A DNA stretch of 40,674 nucleotides from an uncultured Alphaproteobacteria bacterium (GCA_938048755.1 CALIUG010000067.1:1-40674), one strand, 5' to 3'. Positions 18,317 through 26,849 are shown, counted from the first letter of the stretch. The notes: generated by a model from the letters alone, not told the origin. Numbers and translations are program-made.

Positions 18317-19834
18317 TCAGAACAGATCACCCTGCTTTGTGGGTGCAGGGTCAGGGGCTTTGGGTTTGGCTTTTGGCTTGCCTGCCTTGGGAGGCGAAGG
18401 CGGTGGTGCGCCTTCGCCGGCGGTGGCGGCGACGGGGCCGTCGGCGAATTCGATAGCGAGGGCGGCGCCATGGGTAACATCGGCGGCGCGTGACAGAGGC
18501 GTGCCGTCTTGGCCGCGCACGACGGCATAACCGCGCTGGAGAACGCCCTTGTAACTCAGGCTCTCGAGCAGCTTGGTGAGTTGTCCCAGGCGCTGCTGCG
18601 GCTCGGACATGCGCTGATCGAAGGCACGGGCGAGATCACTTCCTGTTCGACTCAAGTGAAGTGACGACCGCTGAAGCATTCCATCCAAGGTGCGAGAACT
18701 CAGACCAATTTCGGCAAGGGCGACTTGCTTTTTGGCTATCGTTTCCTCGGGGCGCCGCAAATTTTGAGCTAGATCACGAACATCTCCATGGCGCTTGTTT
18801 AGGGCAAGCGTCATGACGCGGCGCAGCGTTTCGGCGAGGTTGTCTAGGTCCTGGGTTTTCTGTTCGATCACGCGGGTGGGATGGGGCAGGCCACGGCTGA
18901 GGCCACGCACGTCGTTGCGCATACGTTCGAGCAGGCGCGCGGCACCACCGATCAGACGGCTCTCGGCATCAAGCACGCGGCTCTCCAGCTCGGCCCGCAC
19001 GGGCACGGCCATCTCGGCAGCCGCCGTGGGCGTGGGTGCGCGGCGGTCCGAGGCATAGTCGATCAGGGTGGTATCGGTCTCGTGACCGACGGCAGAGATG
19101 AGCGGGATATCGCTTTCGGCCGCCGCACGCACAACGACTTCCTCGTTGTAGGCCCAGAGGTCTTCGACACTGCCGCCGCCGCGCGCGACGATCAGCAGGT
19201 CCGGGCGCGGCACGGGGCCATCGGCGATCATGGCATTGAAGCCGCGGATTGCCGTGGCAATCTGGTCGGCAGCGGCATCCCCCTGGACGACGACGGGCCA
19301 GAGCAGTACGTGGCGCGGGAAGCGGTCGCGCAGGCGATGCATGATGTCGCGGATCACCGCACCGGTCGGCGAAGTGACGATGCCGATGACCCCGGGCAGG
19401 TAGGGCAGCGGCTTCTTGCGCTCCTCGGCAAACAGGCCCTCGGCGGCGAGCTGCTTGCGGCGCTGTTCCAGCAGGGCCATGAGCGCACCGACCCCGGCCG
19501 GCTCGATGCTCTCGATGATGAGCTGATAGGCCGAACGTCCGGGATAGGTCGTCATGCGCCCGGTCGCGACCATCTCCAGGCCCTGTTCGGGCATGTGCGT
19601 GAAGCGGTTGACCGTGCCGCGCCAGGCAACGCAATCAAGCACCGCGTTGTCGTCTTTCATGGAAAGATACATGTGGCCGGAGCCGGCCACGGTGACACGC
19701 CCGATCTCGCCACGGATTCGGACGCGGTCAAAGGCTTGCTCGACCGTGCGTTTGACCGCCTGGGCGATCTCGCCGACGGAGAATTCCGGCAGGTTATCCG
19801 CAGGCGTGTTGGCTGGGCTGGCTGTGTCCGACAT
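18317..19834 (-). CDS. xseA: Exodeoxyribonuclease VII large subunit
   Basis: XseA with XseB forms exonuclease VII, which degrades single-stranded DNA from both ends. The 505-residue product has an N-terminal OB-fold starting FSVGEIAQAVKR and including GHMYLSMKDDNAVLDCVAWR. The catalytic domain contains VARGGGSVEDLWAYNEE and SAVGHETDTTLIDYASD, followed by a long coiled-coil region (about residues 260-420). A Pro/Lys/Ala-rich tail (about 460-500) precedes the end. ATG 19834 begins MSDTASPAN; it has only a weak ribosome site, but upstream codons do not look like the family. It is divergent from purD, 47 bases away. Confidence 0.93.
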   Translation of the reverse strand: MSDTASPANTPADNLPEFSVGEIAQAVKRTVEQAFDRVRIRGEIGRVTVAGSGHMYLSMKDDNAVLDCVAWRGTVNRFTHMPEQGLEMVATGRMTTYPGRSAYQLIIESIEPAGVGALMALLEQRRKQLAAEGLFAEERKKPLPYLPGVIGIVTSPTGAVIRDIMHRLRDRFPRHVLLWPVVVQGDAAADQIATAIRGFNAMIADGPVPRPDLLIVARGGGSVEDLWAYNEEVVVRAAAESDIPLISAVGHETDTTLIDYASDRRAPTPTAAAEMAVPVRAELESRVLDAESRLIGGAARLLERMRNDVRGLSRGLPHPTRVIEQKTQDLDNLAETLRRVMTLALNKRHGDVRDLAQNLRRPEETIAKKQVALAEIGLSSRTLDGMLQRSSLHLSRTGSDLARAFDQRMSEPQQRLGQLTKLLESLSYKGVLQRGYAVVRGQDGTPLSRAADVTHGAALAIEFADGPVAATAGEGAPPPSPPKAGKPKAKPKAPDPAPTKQGDLF

Positions 19835-19881
19835 GCGCCCATGATACAAGCCCGGGCGGCGATCACAACGCGAGGTAGACG

Positions 19882-21153
19882 ATGAAAGTGTTGGTAATCG
19901 GGAGCGGCGGACGCGAACACGCATTGTGCTGGGCCATCGCGAATTCGCCGTTGGTGACGGAACTGTTTGCTGCACCCGGCAATGGCGGCATGGCCTCTGT
20001 CGCGACGCTGGTCGATTGCAAGGCCGAGGACGTTGATGGTCTCGTCGCCTGGGCCAGGGAGAACGCCGTGGATTTCTGCGTGCCCGGACCTGAAGCGCCC
20101 TTGGTGGCCGGCATCGTGGATGCCATGGAAGCCGCCGGGATTGCCTGTTTCGGCCCCAGTGCAGCAGCGGCGCAACTGGAAGGCTCCAAGACCTTCATGA
20201 AGGAAGTGGCCGACGCTGCCGGGGTTCCGACCGCAGGCTGGGCGCGCTTCACCGATGCCGAGGCCGCAAAATCCCATGTCACGCAACAGGGCGCTCCGAT
20301 TGTCGTGAAGGCCGATGGCCTGGCCGCAGGCAAGGGTGTCACCGTCGCCATGAGTGTGGCGCAAGCCCATGGCGCCATCAACGATGCCCTCGTCGGCAAT
20401 GTCTTCGGCGAGGCCGGTTCCAGCGTCGTGATCGAGGAATTCATGGACGGCGAGGAAGTGAGCTTTCACGTGCTGGTCGATGGCGAATCCGTACTGCCTC
20501 TGGCTACGGCGCAGGACCACAAGCGGGTCGGCGACGGCGATACCGGACCCAATACCGGTGGCATGGGCTGTTATTCGCCCACACCGATCGTCACCGATGC
20601 GGTCGAGGAGACCATTCTGGAGACCATCATCCGCCCCAGCGTGGCCGAAATGGCCCGCCGCGGCTGTCCGTTCCGCGGCGTCCTGTTTGCCGGTCTGATG
20701 ATGACGCCTGCAGGGCCGAAGCTGCTGGAATTCAATGTGCGCTTCGGCGATCCCGAATGCCAGGTGATGATGGCACGCCTGATGTCGGATCTGATGCCCG
20801 CCCTGATGGCCACCCGGAGCAGCGAACTCCACCACACCTCCCTGCGCTGGTGGCCCAAGGCCGCCCTGAGCGTCGTGATGGCGACGGAAGGCTATCCGGC
20901 AAGCTATCCCAAGGACACGCCCATCCACGGCCTGGAAGCCGCCGATGCCATGGAGGACGTCACCGTTTTCCACGCCAGCACCCGCCGCGACGGCGACCAG
21001 TGGCTCTCGACCGGCGGGCGCGTCCTGGGCGTCACGGCCCTGGGCGAAACCATCGAAGATGCCCAGACCCGCGCCTATGAAGCGGTCGATGCCATCGACT
21101 GGCCCCAGGGTTTCTGCCGCCGCGACATCGGCTGGCGCGCGGTGGGGAAGTAA
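19882..21153 (+). CDS. purD: Phosphoribosylamine-glycine ligase
   Basis: PurD joins glycine to phosphoribosylamine with ATP in purine synthesis. The 423-residue length is normal. The N-terminal MKVLVIGSGGREHAL, the ATP-grasp blocks IVVKADGLAAGKGV and QDHKRVGDGDTGPNTGGMG, and EFNVRFGDPECQ (metal-binding Glu and Asn) identify it. ATG 19882 has GAGG about 7 bases upstream. It is divergent from xseA and convergent with the HNH gene, 12 bases beyond its stop. Confidence 0.96.
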   Translation: MKVLVIGSGGREHALCWAIANSPLVTELFAAPGNGGMASVATLVDCKAEDVDGLVAWARENAVDFCVPGPEAPLVAGIVDAMEAAGIACFGPSAAAAQLEGSKTFMKEVADAAGVPTAGWARFTDAEAAKSHVTQQGAPIVVKADGLAAGKGVTVAMSVAQAHGAINDALVGNVFGEAGSSVVIEEFMDGEEVSFHVLVDGESVLPLATAQDHKRVGDGDTGPNTGGMGCYSPTPIVTDAVEETILETIIRPSVAEMARRGCPFRGVLFAGLMMTPAGPKLLEFNVRFGDPECQVMMARLMSDLMPALMATRSSELHHTSLRWWPKAALSVVMATEGYPASYPKDTPIHGLEAADAMEDVTVFHASTRRDGDQWLSTGGRVLGVTALGETIEDAQTRAYEAVDAIDWPQGFCRRDIGWRAVGK

Positions 21154-21165
21154 GGGGAAACCTTC

Positions 21166-22134
21166 CTACGACAGAATCTGGAAGCGACCGTATTCCTCCT
21201 CGAACATCGCGCGGTGATAGGCGAGGTGAACCGGACTTGGCCGATCCTGGGTTCGGTCAGGCAAGCGAATCATGCCGTCGGACCTTAGCAGCGGCTTGAG
21301 TTGATCAGGCATTCGGCCCGGTGACTCCAGGATCTCATAGTCGTTGCTGACCGCCACAATGCCGCGATCAAACAACCAGTGCACCGTCTTGCTCAGCGCA
21401 AGCCCGTTACGCACACTGTCGTTGCCTCGATGGTTGTCGCCGACAGGGCGGATGTGCGCTGCATCGACTTCAGCCCTCTGCCGACCATTGATGATCTTGA
21501 GATCGGTGAAGGCACAGGCCGAATCGTAAGCACCCAAAACCGCGATCCGGAACGCCGAGTCACGCAGTTTTCGATTCACCAGTTGCTGAACCACTGGACG
21601 CTCATAAGGCATCTGCTCTTCGGCCAGGCCAGAGAGCTCGGATTCTTCCTGCAATGCCGCATCAGCGCCCTCCATGGCAGCGAGCCAAATTGCAGCAAAG
21701 TCCCGATCATCTATTCTCCGAACCGCTCGTTGCCGCGTTCCGCCATTTATCGAGCCATCTGATTTCTCAAGGCCACTTTCGAACAGATGTCCGTCGTTCT
21801 TCCAAAGGCCCACTGGCGCTGGAAACTGAACGTACTCGTCAAGATGAGCGTATGAATGATCCGGTAGTCGGGCATCAGGCACAACCGAGACAACACGTGC
21901 TGCCGCGAAGTAAACCTGCCGACCATTCCCGCTCAAAGGCTCGTGAAAAATGACCCAATCACCGACTGCTTCCACCATGGGTTTCAGATATGCCCGGTTG
22001 GGAAAGTGGTAGTATTGGTCCAGGCGATCATCGTAAGGGGAACTCGCCTTGTGGAGCAGTACAACTTTGGTCAACAGGTTGCCCCGATTTGTGCAACGCC
22101 AGGATGCCTGCCCTACTCTGCGTTCACAAGCCAT
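21166..22134 (-). CDS. HNH endonuclease with EVE/PUA-like N-terminal domain (candidate modification-dependent nuclease)
   Basis: The C-terminal HNH domain is clear: YDSACAFTD, then AEVDAAHIRPVGDNHRGND, then RNGLALSKTVHWLFDRG, giving the H...N...H catalytic and metal pattern. The N-terminal region KVVLLHKASSPYDD, YYHFPNRAYL and GDWVIFHEP...GRQVYFAAARV looks like an EVE/PUA-type domain. Known fusions of such domains to HNH act as modification-dependent (type IV) restriction enzymes, so that role is inferred. ATG 22134 gives 322 residues. A TTG at 22074 with GGGG upstream starts exactly at the conserved domain (302 residues) and may be the true start. No methyltransferase is adjacent. Confidence 0.75.
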   Translation of the reverse strand: MACERRVGQASWRCTNRGNLLTKVVLLHKASSPYDDRLDQYYHFPNRAYLKPMVEAVGDWVIFHEPLSGNGRQVYFAAARVVSVVPDARLPDHSYAHLDEYVQFPAPVGLWKNDGHLFESGLEKSDGSINGGTRQRAVRRIDDRDFAAIWLAAMEGADAALQEESELSGLAEEQMPYERPVVQQLVNRKLRDSAFRIAVLGAYDSACAFTDLKIINGRQRAEVDAAHIRPVGDNHRGNDSVRNGLALSKTVHWLFDRGIVAVSNDYEILESPGRMPDQLKPLLRSDGMIRLPDRTQDRPSPVHLAYHRAMFEEEYGRFQILS

Positions 22135-22157
22135 CGTAGCAATGGATGAATGATTAG

Positions 22158-22625
22158 ATGACGAGCAAAAAGAAGACCGCAGGCGTCATTGCGCCGCCGC
22201 CGATCATCGTACTGGCGCTGTTGCTTGCAGGCGTGGAGCTGGATGTTCTGGTACCTGCGCCGTTTCTGGGCGGGACCGTGCAGACGATCCTGGGGGTGGG
22301 CCTGACCGTGCCGGCGCTCGGGCTGATTGGTTGGTGTGCGTGGTTGTTCCGCAAGTCGGGCACCAATGTGGAGACCTGGCAGCCGACGTTGAAGCTGGTC
22401 GACAGCGGGCCCTATGGGCTGACACGCAATCCCATCTATCTCGCCATGGTGGTGGGCTTTCTGGGTGCAGCCTGTGCCGTGGACACACTGTGGCTCATGA
22501 TGTTGTGGCCCCTGCTGATTGCGACCCTGCACTGGGGTGTCATCCGGCGCGAGGAGCGTTATCTGGCTGATCTCTTCGGCGAAGCCTATATCGCGTACTG
22601 CCGGAAGGTACGGCGCTGGGTCTAG
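22158..22625 (+). CDS. ICMT-like (isoprenylcysteine carboxyl methyltransferase family) membrane protein
   Basis: This is a 155-residue integral membrane protein with four hydrophobic segments (about residues 12-30, 43-62, 92-110 and 113-128). The conserved GPYGLTRNPIYLAMVVGFLG and the C-terminal EERYLADLFGEAYIAYCRKV are the SAM- and substrate-binding signature of the ICMT/PEMT methyltransferase fold. Bacterial members have mostly unknown substrates. The start ATG 22158 lies 23 bases from the divergent HNH gene, and the stop is 12 bases from the convergent nitroreductase gene. Confidence 0.8.
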   Translation: MTSKKKTAGVIAPPPIIVLALLLAGVELDVLVPAPFLGGTVQTILGVGLTVPALGLIGWCAWLFRKSGTNVETWQPTLKLVDSGPYGLTRNPIYLAMVVGFLGAACAVDTLWLMMLWPLLIATLHWGVIRREERYLADLFGEAYIAYCRKVRRWV

Positions 22626-22637
22626 GCTGGCAAACGA

Positions 22638-23327
22638 TCAGAACCAGCTGGTAACGGCATCCAGGGGTTTGTGGGTGATAGCGGGGACTTCGCAGTTGCG
22701 GGCGGGGTGGCCCGCGGCGATCAGCAAATAGGGCTTCTCGTGTTCCGGGCGCTCGAGAATCCCGTTGAGAAATCCCATGGGGCTTGGTGTGTGGGTCAGG
22801 GTGGCAAGGCCTGCATGATGGAGTGCGCAAAGCAGGAAGCCTGACGCCAGGCATACGCTTTCAGGCACGTAGTAGTGCTTGTGGCGTGCGCCGTCCGGGC
22901 CCGTACTGTGGCGCGCACCAAACACGGCAATGAGCCAGGGCGCGGTCTCGAGGAACGGCTTCTTCCAGTCTGTTCCCAGTGGCGCCAGGGCCTGGAGCCA
23001 TTCCCGGGGTGCACGCTCACGGTAGAAGACCTGCTCCTCTTCCTCGGCAGCCGCGCGAATGCGTTTCCTGATGGATCCTTTGCCGATAACCGCAAAATGC
23101 CACGGCTGCTGGTTTGCTCCTGAAGGTGCGCGATGCGCAGCCGCCAGACAGGTCTCGATGACAGCCCGGGGAACCGGACGGTCAGAGAAATCGCGCACGG
23201 TGCGTCGTGTCGCCATGGCGGCACGGAAGGTTTCAGCCGCCAGCGCCACGGCGGCATCGTCACGTTCGGGATATCCGGTCAGGGATTCGGTGACGGCGGG
23301 TGGAAGCCCGACCAGGTCGTCATGCAT
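22638..23327 (-). CDS. Nitroreductase family flavoprotein
   Basis: This is a 229-residue FMN-dependent oxidoreductase. TRRTVRDFSDRPVP and HRAPSGANQQPWHFAVIG are the N-terminal FMN-binding blocks; GFLLCALHHAGLATLTHTPSPMGFL and AGHPA are the C-terminal ones. The CxxxxRxx(F)S arrangement and the Pro-Ser-Gly-Ala-Asn loop are typical of the BluB/iodotyrosine deiodinase-like branch. The substrate is unknown. It lies 9 bases downstream of tadA on the same strand and may be co-transcribed. Confidence 0.85.
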   Translation of the reverse strand: MHDDLVGLPPAVTESLTGYPERDDAAVALAAETFRAAMATRRTVRDFSDRPVPRAVIETCLAAAHRAPSGANQQPWHFAVIGKGSIRKRIRAAAEEEEQVFYRERAPREWLQALAPLGTDWKKPFLETAPWLIAVFGARHSTGPDGARHKHYYVPESVCLASGFLLCALHHAGLATLTHTPSPMGFLNGILERPEHEKPYLLIAAGHPARNCEVPAITHKPLDAVTSWF

Positions 23328-23336
23328 GCTGGGTTC

Positions 23337-23777
23337 CTAGGTCCGAAGCCCGGCAAAGAACGCGCGCAACAAGGCAGCACAGCGGGTTTCGTCGATGCCG
23401 CCGTAGACTTCCGGGTGGTGGTGGCAGGTGGGCTGGTTGAAGAGGCAGGGACCGTGGTCGACGCCCCCGCCTTTCGGGTCACCCGCGCCATAATAGAGCC
23501 GCGCGATGCGGGCTTCGGCAATGGCGCCGGCGCACATGGCACAGGGTTCCAGCGTGACATGGAGATCGAAACTATCGAGCCGCTGGCGGCCCAGATCAGC
23601 GCAGGCCTGGCGGATGACGAGGATTTCGGCATGGGCGGTGGGATCGTTCAGCTCGCGCATGCGGTTGCCTGCCGAAGCGATCATCTCGCCATCGCGCATG
23701 ATGACCGCGCCGATCGGGGTTTCACCACGATCGGCGGCGGCGCGGGCTTCTTCGAGCGCGCGTTCCATGGGGGTCAT
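23337..23777 (-). CDS. tadA: tRNA-specific adenosine deaminase
   Basis: TadA converts adenosine 34 to inosine in tRNA-Arg(ACG). The 146-residue protein has the zinc deaminase motif HAE (H49, E51) and PCAMC (C79, C82), with E51 as proton shuttle. ATG 23777 is preferred because GAGG lies 6 bases upstream; a start seven codons earlier is possible but has no clear site. The short GC-rich gap to the divergent PuuD-like gene is 99 bases. Confidence 0.92.
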   Translation of the reverse strand: MTPMERALEEARAAADRGETPIGAVIMRDGEMIASAGNRMRELNDPTAHAEILVIRQACADLGRQRLDSFDLHVTLEPCAMCAGAIAEARIARLYYGAGDPKGGGVDHGPCLFNQPTCHHHPEVYGGIDETRCAALLRAFFAGLRT

Positions 23778-23876
23778 TGTCTGCCTCATCTCGGACAATC
23801 TTGCATGGTCTCCTGCGTGTCGCTACACCGCACGTGAAGTCTGATAAACTCCGCTGCCCCAACGGGAATCCGGACC

Positions 23877-24602
23877 ATGTCCAAGCAACGCAGCCGCCCC
23901 CTGATCGGCCTGACACTCGATTCCGAGGAGCCCGGCAACTATTCCAACATGCCCTGGTATGCGATTCGCCAGAACTATATGGCGTCGGTGGTTGCGGCCG
24001 GCGGGCTGCCCGTGGCGATCAGCCATGAGGTTGATCTGGCACAGGCCTATCTCGATGAACTCGACGGTATCGTGGTGACCGGCGGCGCGTTCGACGTCGA
24101 TCCCGCGCTGTTTGGTGCCGAGAGCCGCCACGACACGGTAACGACCAAGGACCGGCGCACCCGGTTCGAGTGGGACGTGACCGACGGTGCGCTGAAACGC
24201 GATCTGCCGGTCCTGGGCATCTGTGGCGGCCAGCAGCTGATGAACGTGGTGCTGGGCGGCACGCTGATCCAGCACATCCCCGATGCCGTGGCCGATTGCC
24301 TGGCCCATGAACAGCCCAATCCGCGCACGGAGGCCGGGCACAACGTGGCCGTGGCCGAGGGATCGCTGCTGCACCGGATCGTGGGAACCTCCGAACTGCC
24401 GGTCAACAGCGCCCATCACCAGGCGGCCGATGCCGTGGGGGATCGCGTGCTGGTCAATGCCACTGCGCCCGATGGCGTGATCGAGGGCATCGAGCACCCG
24501 GGCTACCGGTTCTGTCTGGGCGTGCAGTGGCATCCCGAATATCACATCAGCCAGGGCGACCAGCAGATCTTCGATGCCTTCCTTGCCGCGTGCAGAGGGT
24601 GA
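23877..24602 (+). CDS. Class I glutamine amidotransferase-like hydrolase, PuuD/peptidase C26 family
   Basis: This is a 241-residue protein of the gamma-glutamyl-gamma-aminobutyrate hydrolase group. The catalytic triad is visible: the nucleophile C116 in LGICGGQQ, and H219 and E221 in GVQWHPEY. VVTGGAFDVDPALFGA and NSAHHQAAD are typical of the family, which cleaves gamma-glutamyl amides in polyamine catabolism. No other putrescine genes are nearby, so the substrate is uncertain. ATG 23877 is the only good start; MSKQRSRP leads directly into the conserved LIGLTLD. Confidence 0.88.
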   Translation: MSKQRSRPLIGLTLDSEEPGNYSNMPWYAIRQNYMASVVAAGGLPVAISHEVDLAQAYLDELDGIVVTGGAFDVDPALFGAESRHDTVTTKDRRTRFEWDVTDGALKRDLPVLGICGGQQLMNVVLGGTLIQHIPDAVADCLAHEQPNPRTEAGHNVAVAEGSLLHRIVGTSELPVNSAHHQAADAVGDRVLVNATAPDGVIEGIEHPGYRFCLGVQWHPEYHISQGDQQIFDAFLAACRG

Positions 24603-24640
24603 CGGGCGTGACCGTGGTTTCCAGAGATTCGCCCTCTGTG

Positions 24641-24767
24641 TTCCTTCCCCCCTTGAGGGGGAAGGTTAGGATGGGGGGTGTGCGGCGCAAGCCGCATCAA
24701 AGCCCGGTGCGAGAAGACCGCTACGCGGTCCCCCCCACCCTGACCCTCCCCCTCGCTGGGGGGAGGG
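24641..24767. repeat. Type D palindromic element
   Basis: It contains four hairpins: CCTTCCCCC/GGGGGAAGG (24643-24665), TGCGGC-GCAA-GCCGCA (24681-24696), GACCGC-TAC-GCGGTC (24716-24730) and CCCTCCCCC/GGGGGGAGGG (24744-24767). GGTTAGGATGGGGGG and CCCCCCACCCTGACC form an outer near-perfect inverted repeat, 13 of 15. This general type of C-rich intergenic palindrome is common in proteobacterial genomes. It fills most of the gap before rluB. Confidence 0.7.
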
Positions 24768-24809
24768 AAAGTCAAGCTTCGTCTGACTGCGAACCTGGAC
24801 GGGTGTTCC

Positions 24810-25562
24810 ATGGCTGAGCGTATCGCCAAGCGGCTGGCCCATGCCGGGATCGCATCCAGGCGCGAAGCCGAAAAACTGATCACCGACGGGCGCATCGCGG
24901 TCAACGGCACGACGCTGACCACGCCTGCCTTCACGGTCGAACCCGACGACGTCATCACCTTTGACGGCGAGCGGATCGGCGAGAAACCCTCCCTGCGGCT
25001 GTGGCGCTTCTACAAGCCCGAGGGTGCGCTGGTCACCAACAAGGACGACCGTAACCGCACGACCATCTTCGACCTGCTGCCCGATACCATGCCCCATGTC
25101 GTGGCCGTGGGCCGGCTCGATATGAACTCCGAAGGTCTGTTGCTGCTCACCAACGACGGCGAGCTGGCGCGCTGGCTGGAACTGCCCAAAACCGGCTGGG
25201 CGCGGCGTTACCGGGTGCGGGTCTATGGCACGCCGACCAAGGAGATGATTGCCAGGCTGAAGGCCGGCATGACGGTCGACGGCGTGAAGTACGGTCCCAT
25301 CGAAGCGACCATCGACACCCAGAACGGCGCCAATGCCTGGATGACCATGAGCCTGCATGAAGGCAAGAACCGGGAAATCCGCAAGGTGCTGGCCGCGCTG
25401 GAGCTGAACGTGAACCGGCTGCTGCGCGTCTCCTATGGTCCGTTCCAACTGGGTCAGCTCAAACGCGGCCATGTCGACGAGATGACCGGCAAGGCTATCC
25501 GCGAACAACTGGGCGGCCAGTGGGCCGAACGTGTGCATGCGCATCGCCGCCGGAAAACTTAA
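24810..25562 (+). CDS. rluB: 23S rRNA pseudouridine synthase, RluB/RsuA family
   Basis: This is a 250-residue enzyme with an N-terminal S4 RNA-binding domain (residues 3-60, RIAKRLAHAGIASRREAEKL) and a catalytic domain. D104 in the motif GRLDMNSEGLLLLTNDG is the catalytic Asp. EGKNREIRKVLAAL is the conserved C-terminal block. It probably modifies 23S rRNA near position 2605, but RluB, RluE and RsuA are hard to separate by eye. It precedes rsmD, another rRNA modification enzyme, with the duplicated rsmD start between them. Confidence 0.88.
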   Translation: MAERIAKRLAHAGIASRREAEKLITDGRIAVNGTTLTTPAFTVEPDDVITFDGERIGEKPSLRLWRFYKPEGALVTNKDDRNRTTIFDLLPDTMPHVVAVGRLDMNSEGLLLLTNDGELARWLELPKTGWARRYRVRVYGTPTKEMIARLKAGMTVDGVKYGPIEATIDTQNGANAWMTMSLHEGKNREIRKVLAALELNVNRLLRVSYGPFQLGQLKRGHVDEMTGKAIREQLGGQWAERVHAHRRRKT

Positions 25563-25566
25563 AGTC

Positions 25567-25649
25567 CGCAGGCCGACGCCTGATGGCATCAGGAGCACGA
25601 TCTGATGCGCATCGTTGCTGGAAAACACAGGGGTCGCAGGCTGGTCGCG
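25567..25649 (+). pseudogene. Partial duplicate of the rsmD start region
   Basis: These 83 bases match 25737-25819 with 10 differences. They include the ATG (25605) and the first 15 codons of rsmD (MRIVAGKHRGRRLVA). All three coding differences are synonymous third-base changes. The copy is followed by an 87-base insert beginning with a half type E repeat. The frame from ATG 25605 runs 56 codons and stops at TGA 25773-25775, overlapping the real rsmD ATG as TGATG. It could be translated and couple to rsmD. Confidence 0.7.
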
Positions 25650-25660
25650 GGCTGTCCTGG

Positions 25661-25677
25661 CCCTCAGGCGCCGGGCG
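25661..25677. repeat. Half type E repeat within the rsmD duplication insert
   Basis: CCCTCAGGCGCCGGGCG is identical to 7740-7756, the left half of type E copy 1. The right half is missing, and the following bases diverge into GC-rich sequence. Confidence 0.5.
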
Positions 25678-25774
25678 CGCGCTCCACGCGCTTGGCTTAC
25701 GCCGCAGGGGCGGCGACGCACGGTCGTGCGCTTGGGCGCAGGCCGATGCCTGATCACATCAGAGGTACGACCTG

Positions 25775-26329
25775 ATGCGCATCGTCGCGGGGAAACACAG
25801 GGGTCGCAGGCTGGTCGCGCCCCAGGGTCACGATATCCGGCCGACCAGCGACCGGGTGCGTGAAGCGCTTTTCAACCTGCTGGCCCACAGCCTGGACTGG
25901 TCCGGGCTGGAGGAGGCCTGGGTTGCCGACATCTTCTGCGGCACCGGTGCCGTCGGCCTGGAGGCGCTGTCACGCGGCGCGGCCCATGCCACCCTGGTCG
26001 ACAACGGCCAGCCCGCCTTTGCCGCGACACGTCAGAACATCGCCACGCTGGGTGAGGAGCAACGCACAAGCTTCCTGCGCAACGACGCCACGAAGCCGAT
26101 GCCGCGCCCTGCCCGGCCCATCGACTTTGCCTATCTCGACCCGCCCTATCGCCTGGAGGTCACCGCCGAAGTGCTGACCAACCTGCTGGATTCAGGGTGG
26201 CTGGCTCCCGATGCGCTTTCCTGCGTCGAACTCCACCGCAAGGCGGCGTTCGAGGCACCAGACGGGTTTGCCGTGGAAGACGAGCGCATCTATGGCGACA
26301 CACGGCTGGTGTTCCTGAAGCTGACCTGA
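25775..26329 (+). CDS. rsmD: 16S rRNA (guanine966-N2)-methyltransferase
   Basis: This is a 184-residue SAM-dependent methyltransferase acting on 16S rRNA in the assembled small subunit. It has RPTSDRVREALFN near the N-terminus, DIFCGTGAVGLEALSRGA (from residue 52, SAM-binding) and the catalytic DPPY at residues 122-125. The start ATG 25775 is preceded by the duplicated 5' region at 25567. It is convergent with mutL, with two palindromic elements between. Confidence 0.93.
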   Translation: MRIVAGKHRGRRLVAPQGHDIRPTSDRVREALFNLLAHSLDWSGLEEAWVADIFCGTGAVGLEALSRGAAHATLVDNGQPAFAATRQNIATLGEEQRTSFLRNDATKPMPRPARPIDFAYLDPPYRLEVTAEVLTNLLDSGWLAPDALSCVELHRKAAFEAPDGFAVEDERIYGDTRLVFLKLT

Positions 26330-26340
26330 ACCAAGATTGT

Positions 26341-26545
26341 CACGCGGAGCCGCGGAGAACGCGGAGTCATGAGCGTGTTGGACGGTCGTTATCAAATGAT
26401 CGACCGGATCACGTGGCGACAGGGGGAAATGGCTGGCCGCGCACGCGCGGCGATTCAACATGAATGGCCGACCAACGCTGCAAGTGCGTTCGTCTTGGCC
26501 GCCAAGACTTGACTGAACCCTCCGCGTTCTCCGCGTCTCCGCGTG
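26341..26545. repeat. A/A' palindromic element, copy 5
   Basis: A arm 26341-26366 and A' arm 26520-26545. The central hairpin GCCGCGC-AC-GCGCGGC (26436-26451) is the same class as copies 2 and 3. The flanks add GATTGT on the left and AATCAATCC on the right, so the inverted repeat extends loosely beyond the arms. It starts 11 bases after the rsmD stop. Confidence 0.85.
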
Positions 26546-26634
26546 AATCAATCCGCCCTACTCATGACTCGGTTGCCCGATCTGGCCCCAAGGTGCCGCT
26601 CTTCGAGCCTGAGGCTAGCACCCCAAAGGTATGG

Positions 26635-26849
26635 CACGCAGAGACGCAGAGGCGCAGAGAAACAAGGAAAAGAAGGAAGGCGATGCACACAGAGGCACAG
26701 AGCCACAGAAGCATTTCAATTGCGCCGAGGACGCGAAGGGAAAACCGTTCAGACCCAACGTGGATCTCGGAACGTCGTGAGATAAGCGACCTCTCCGTGT
26801 CTCTGTGCCTCTGTGTGATTACTTTCTTGTTTCTCTGCGTCTCTGCGTG
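26635..26849. repeat. A/B palindromic element, copy 6 (variant arms)
   Basis: The arms are diverged. A reads CACGCAGAGACGCAGAGG onward (26635-26659), B is 26686-26709, B' 26793-26817 and A' 26833-26849 (CTCTGCGTCTCTGCGTG). The arm uses CGCAGAG instead of CGCGGAG. No strong central hairpin is visible. The element ends six bases before the mutL stop codon. Copies 5 and 6 lie in tandem and fill the 526-base gap between the convergent rsmD and mutL genes; 26546-26634 holds nothing else. Confidence 0.8.
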
